From: Cymbomonas tetramitiformis
Taxonomy: Eukaryota; Chlorophyta; Pyramimonadophyceae; Pyramimonadales; Pyramimonadaceae
Reading direction: 5' to 3'
Assembly: GCA_001247695.2 (NCBI GenBank)
Contig: LGRX02035512.1
Location: forward strand, 16,737-80,736
DNA length: 64,000 nucleotides
The notes under the pieces were generated by a model, which was not told the DNA's origin, ran no database searches, and was given only the letters and a program-made list of their open reading frames with translations. Made by a program: the position numbers and the translations under genes. This document shows positions 61,560 to 64,000 of this stretch, piece by piece (the first letter of the stretch is position 1; every line of letters begins with the position of its first letter).

Positions 61560-61990
61560 AATTTGTGCGCCACCTCGTCGAGCAGCGACCACGGGGGGTC
61601 GACCCCTCCTATAGCCCGGAGTAGGCCAAAGAGTCCACCCCCTTGCACACTGGGTCGTACCACTCAGCTTAGTGCCGGGGCAACTGTATGGAGAGCTCGG
61701 ATGCAAAGCGGTCCACGGTGTGCTTGTGCCACTTCGTGTTTGCCCACTTGAACCATTGCCGGTTCAGCTGCCAGCCGTCGAGGTCCTTGTCCCGCGACAA
61801 TTGGTGAGCCCACTCGTTTGCCTCGCTTCTGATGTACCTCGCCTGGAGCTCGAAGTCGTTTAAATCCAACAGCAGCCAGAGGTGCCGCGTGCGCCGCATC
61901 AGCTCCGGGTTCCGCGAGGTGAAGTGGCTGAGCATCGCCACCACCACCTGGTTGTCGATGTACAGCCTCACCACCTTGCCTGTCAGCTCC
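61560..61990 (-). pseudogene. DIRS-like RNase H region
   Basis: A clear frame at 61974-61669 (101 residues, VRLYIDNQVVVAML to DRFASELS) contains the RNase H Asp block (YIDN) and the His/Asp end block typical of DIRS elements. The next block, VDPPWSLLDEVAHKL with VVAPYWPGQ, lies in a different frame (61663-60881). Confidence 0.65.
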
Positions 61991-62179
61991 CACAGAAACG
62001 ACTACACCGTCTTGTAGACAGCCTCCAGCTCCAGATGGGTGATGTGGAGGTGTCGTAACTCGTCTCCCTAGAAGCCCCGCGCCGCGTGCTTCAGTTTGAG
62101 CACTCCCCCATTAAGCGAAGAGAGAGAGAGAAAAAAAAACTACGCCATTAAGCGAAGAGGGAGGAGTCGGTGTGAAGCT

Positions 62180-63114
62180 TTACCCTCGTTGAGCTCCGTC
62201 TTTGACCACTGGTGCTCCTCTCTCCCGCATCCTCCAGCTCGTCCGCGAGCTGCCCAGCGCTTGCGCGCCATGCTTCCACTGCGAAGCTTTCACTCCTCCC
62301 GGCGGTCTTCCGCGGACCGAGGAGACCGCAGACACTCGACCAGCACTCGCATGATCTTGACGAATATGCGAGGCAAGTCGTGCCTTCCACTGGGTAGGGC
62401 TCCGCACTGGAATAAATCCCCCCACACGTCGAATTGCATGTACTCCTGGAAGTCCTTGTCGATGCCCATTAGGTGGCTGTCCTGCTGGTCGAAGCTGAAG
62501 CACCGGCCGTTGGGCTTGGCGAGTCGTCGGAGTTTTTTGAGCGTCCCCATCTTGCAGCGGGACTTCAGGCAGCGAGCGTTCAGCCACCTGGCTTACCGGT
62601 CGTTGGGCTTAGTCGTCGGAGTTTATTGAGCGTCCCCATCTTGCAGTAGGACTTCATGCAGCGAGCATTCAACCACCTGAAGCACCAGTCGTTGGGCTTG
62701 GCTAGTCGTCGGAGTTTTCTGAGCGATTCCCATCTTGCAGCGGGACTTCAGGCAGCGGCGTTCAGCCACCTGACACCGGTGCGTTGGAGGCGCAGTCGTC
62801 GGAGTTTTTGGCGTCTCCATCTTGCAGCGGGGCTTCAGGCAGCGAGCGTTCAGCCACCTGAAGCACCGGTCGTTGGGCTTGGCGAGTCGTCGGAGTTTAT
62901 TGTGCGTCCCCATCTGGCAGCGGGACTTCATGCAGTGAGTGCTCAGCCACCTGAAGTCCATCACCAGTCTCCACGTGTTTGTCCCTGGTTTGGGCACCAG
63001 AAACATCCGTGATACGTGCCGTCGTCGATGTGCCCGTACCCATGCTGCCGTGCGCAGACGACGCTCTGTCTCTGCGCGCATCCACTCCAACTGTGAGTTG
63101 GTGGCGTCCTCCAA
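62180..63114 (-). pseudogene. DIRS-like RT with internal tandem expansion
   Basis: The N-terminal part is at 63114-62960 (FLVPKPGTNTWRLVMDFRWL). The palm part is at 62550-62290: CFSFDQQDSHLMGIDKDF in place of the usual FSFDLQDGYH, then YMQFDVWGDLFQCGALPSG. Between them, a piece encoding LKSRCKMGTLKKLRRLAKPN is repeated about five times (62500-62950) in changing frames, so the coding sequence is destroyed. The last Asp pair of RT was not found. Confidence 0.6.
62500..62955 (-). repeat. About 105-bp tandem repeats within the RT coding region
   Basis: Five units, each containing GTCGTCGGAGTTT, GTCCCCATCTTGCAGCGGGA, CTTCAGGCAGCGAGCG and CAGCCACCTGAAGCACCGG. They vary by small deletions. They correspond to one short segment of the RT gene. 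Confidence 0.8.
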
Positions 63115-63138
63115 GGATCGAAGGGCTGCGGCGGATTG

Positions 63139-63871
63139 TCACCAAATATGGCCCCCCCTTTCTGATCTAGTGCACCACCTCGCTGTTGGTGCCAGCCGCT
63201 TGCTACGTCCCCCTTCTGCTCCGCACCTTCTCTTGAAGGGTGGGAAATTTACGCCTGGTACCCGGAGAGGAGGGGAGCACCAGGCGGCATCCTGAGCCGG
63301 CCCCCATACCCTTATCGCCATCGCCGCTGCTGTGACCGCCTTTGCCCTTTCCACCGAGGTCAAAACCGAGTCGGTTACCAGACCTTTATTTACCGCGTGC
63401 ACCTTCTCCTCGATGAGCGTAAGCTTCGCGCTCGGAGCATCAGATACACAGTGGCATCGGACTCCATGCCAACCCTGAGCTGGCTCATGGTGTACTGGTT
63501 GCTCGGCACAGCTGCAACGATGGTGATGGAATTGTGCGCGGCAAAATGTCCGCTCCGCTAGATCCTCCACGATGCGGGTGGATCATCGTTGTCCTTGCGC
63601 TAGTCGAGGGTGTTCTCGGAAAACGTGACAACGTCGTGCGACTACGAGAGCGACGGCGCCAGAACGAGCAATTCGTAGCGTATCGACGAATTGGTCCTCT
63701 TGGAGAGGGCGTCGTACGTCTTGTCGTGGTGCAGGGCGTACATCTGCGGCATGTCTGACTCCGGTGTCGAGGGGCCGTGGGGGGGAAAACATTTCTCATA
63801 ATGTGAGGCACGTACGGGAGCTTCTGCAGTGCCTCAAGCTTTGTGTCACCGCCCTGAGCGGCGGCTGTCAT
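63139..63871 (-). pseudogene. DIRS-like gag region
   Basis: Several overlapping frames. One frame contains MTAAAQGGDTKLEALQKLPYV, and the continuation in another frame (about 63735-63640) reads YALHHDKTYDALSKRTNSSI and YELLVLAPSLS, a helical block typical of gag proteins in this element class. The broken frames prevent a full model. Confidence 0.45.
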
Positions 63872-64000
63872 TTGGACGACGGCCTTTGTTGCTGGCCGCC
63901 TCTGCTACCACAACGCAATCCTTGAGATGCTTTGTCTGGAGCATCATGGTGTTCATTAGATCCTTAAGATGCTTTGTCTGGAGCATCATGGAGCATCATG

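Larger units (their letters stand above)
60720..64000 (-). mobile_element. Decayed DIRS-like retroelement, continuing past the right edge
   Basis: Minus-strand blocks in many frames: gag-like region (63871-63139), RT (about 63115-62180), RNase H with its tail (about 61975-61560), and a less clear region to 60720 where a tyrosine recombinase is expected. RT has MFLVPKPGTNTWRLVMDFRWL; the RNase H region has YIDNQVVVAML, RYIRSEANEWAHQLSR and TVDRFAS; and APYWPGQ with IVILPRRQELF follows. This series is typical of DIRS/PAT-type elements in algae and other eukaryotes, not of LTR elements. Frameshifts are frequent, so this copy is inactive. I could not locate the recombinase catalytic residues. Confidence 0.65.

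Noticed and set aside
60722..61751. Plus-strand ORFs over the DIRS-like region
   Set aside because: The minus strand carries the RNase H and following blocks; the plus-strand ORFs have no recognisable content.
1..64000. tRNA or rRNA genes
   Set aside because: No cloverleaf-type or rRNA-like sequence was recognised on either strand; a tRNAscan or Infernal run would be needed to exclude them.

Overview
The window is a repeat-dominated piece of a eukaryotic nuclear genome. Evidence for a eukaryote: one spliced 14-3-3 gene with clear GT-AG introns, several LTR retrotransposons with 5-bp target duplications, three hAT elements with 8-bp target duplications, a LINE remnant and a DIRS-like element. 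DNA-methyltransferase-bearing Ty3/gypsy elements are a known feature of some algae, so an alga is my best guess. The sequence alone does not settle the species.

Layout, left to right. (1) 1-310: end of a gag-like ORF running off the left edge. (2) 537-13555, resuming at 37458-37682 (minus strand): element A, a giant Ty3/gypsy-type retroelement. Its order is gag, protease, a long membrane-spanning region, RT/RNase H, a C5-methyltransferase domain, integrase, PHD finger, Tudor-like fold and a second methyltransferase. (3) 13556-37457: element B, a small DNA transposon (about 1.08 kb net, 4-bp target duplication TTCA) sitting in the gag gene of A. (4) 14180-36998: element C, a complete Ty3/gypsy LTR retrotransposon (407-bp LTRs, duplication TCGGC) sitting in B. 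Its pol adds a Dam-like methyltransferase domain, a chromodomain and a C5-methyltransferase. (5) 17801-26807: element D, a 9-kb DNA transposon (duplication CTAT) sitting in the gag of C. It carries a DDE-type transposase gene and a divergent gene for a zinc-finger and 2-oxoglutarate-dioxygenase-like protein. (6) 31172-32005: element E, an 834-bp hAT MITE sitting in the RT of C. Removing B, D and E with one copy of each target duplication restores the interrupted reading frame in every case, so these boundaries are firm.

From 37.7 to 44.2 kb there is a minisatellite, an isolated RING-CH-like ORF, a second hAT MITE (41916-42197), dispersed repeats and a large hairpin. Element F (44187-53048) is an LTR element with 259-bp LTRs and a gag-like ORF but no pol; most of its interior is a series of unrelated tandem arrays. 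Next come a LINE C-terminal fragment (53474-54139), a 2968-bp hAT element with a frameshifted transposase (55202-58169), the 14-3-3 host gene (58786 to about 60471), and a decayed DIRS-like element on the minus strand that runs off the right edge.

The common theme is transposons that carry chromatin or DNA-modification domains: C5 and amino-methyltransferases, PHD, Tudor-like and chromodomain readers, and a candidate dioxygenase, in three nested elements of different classes. Many ORFs are broken by single-base shifts, several near homopolymer runs, so decay and assembly error cannot be separated here.
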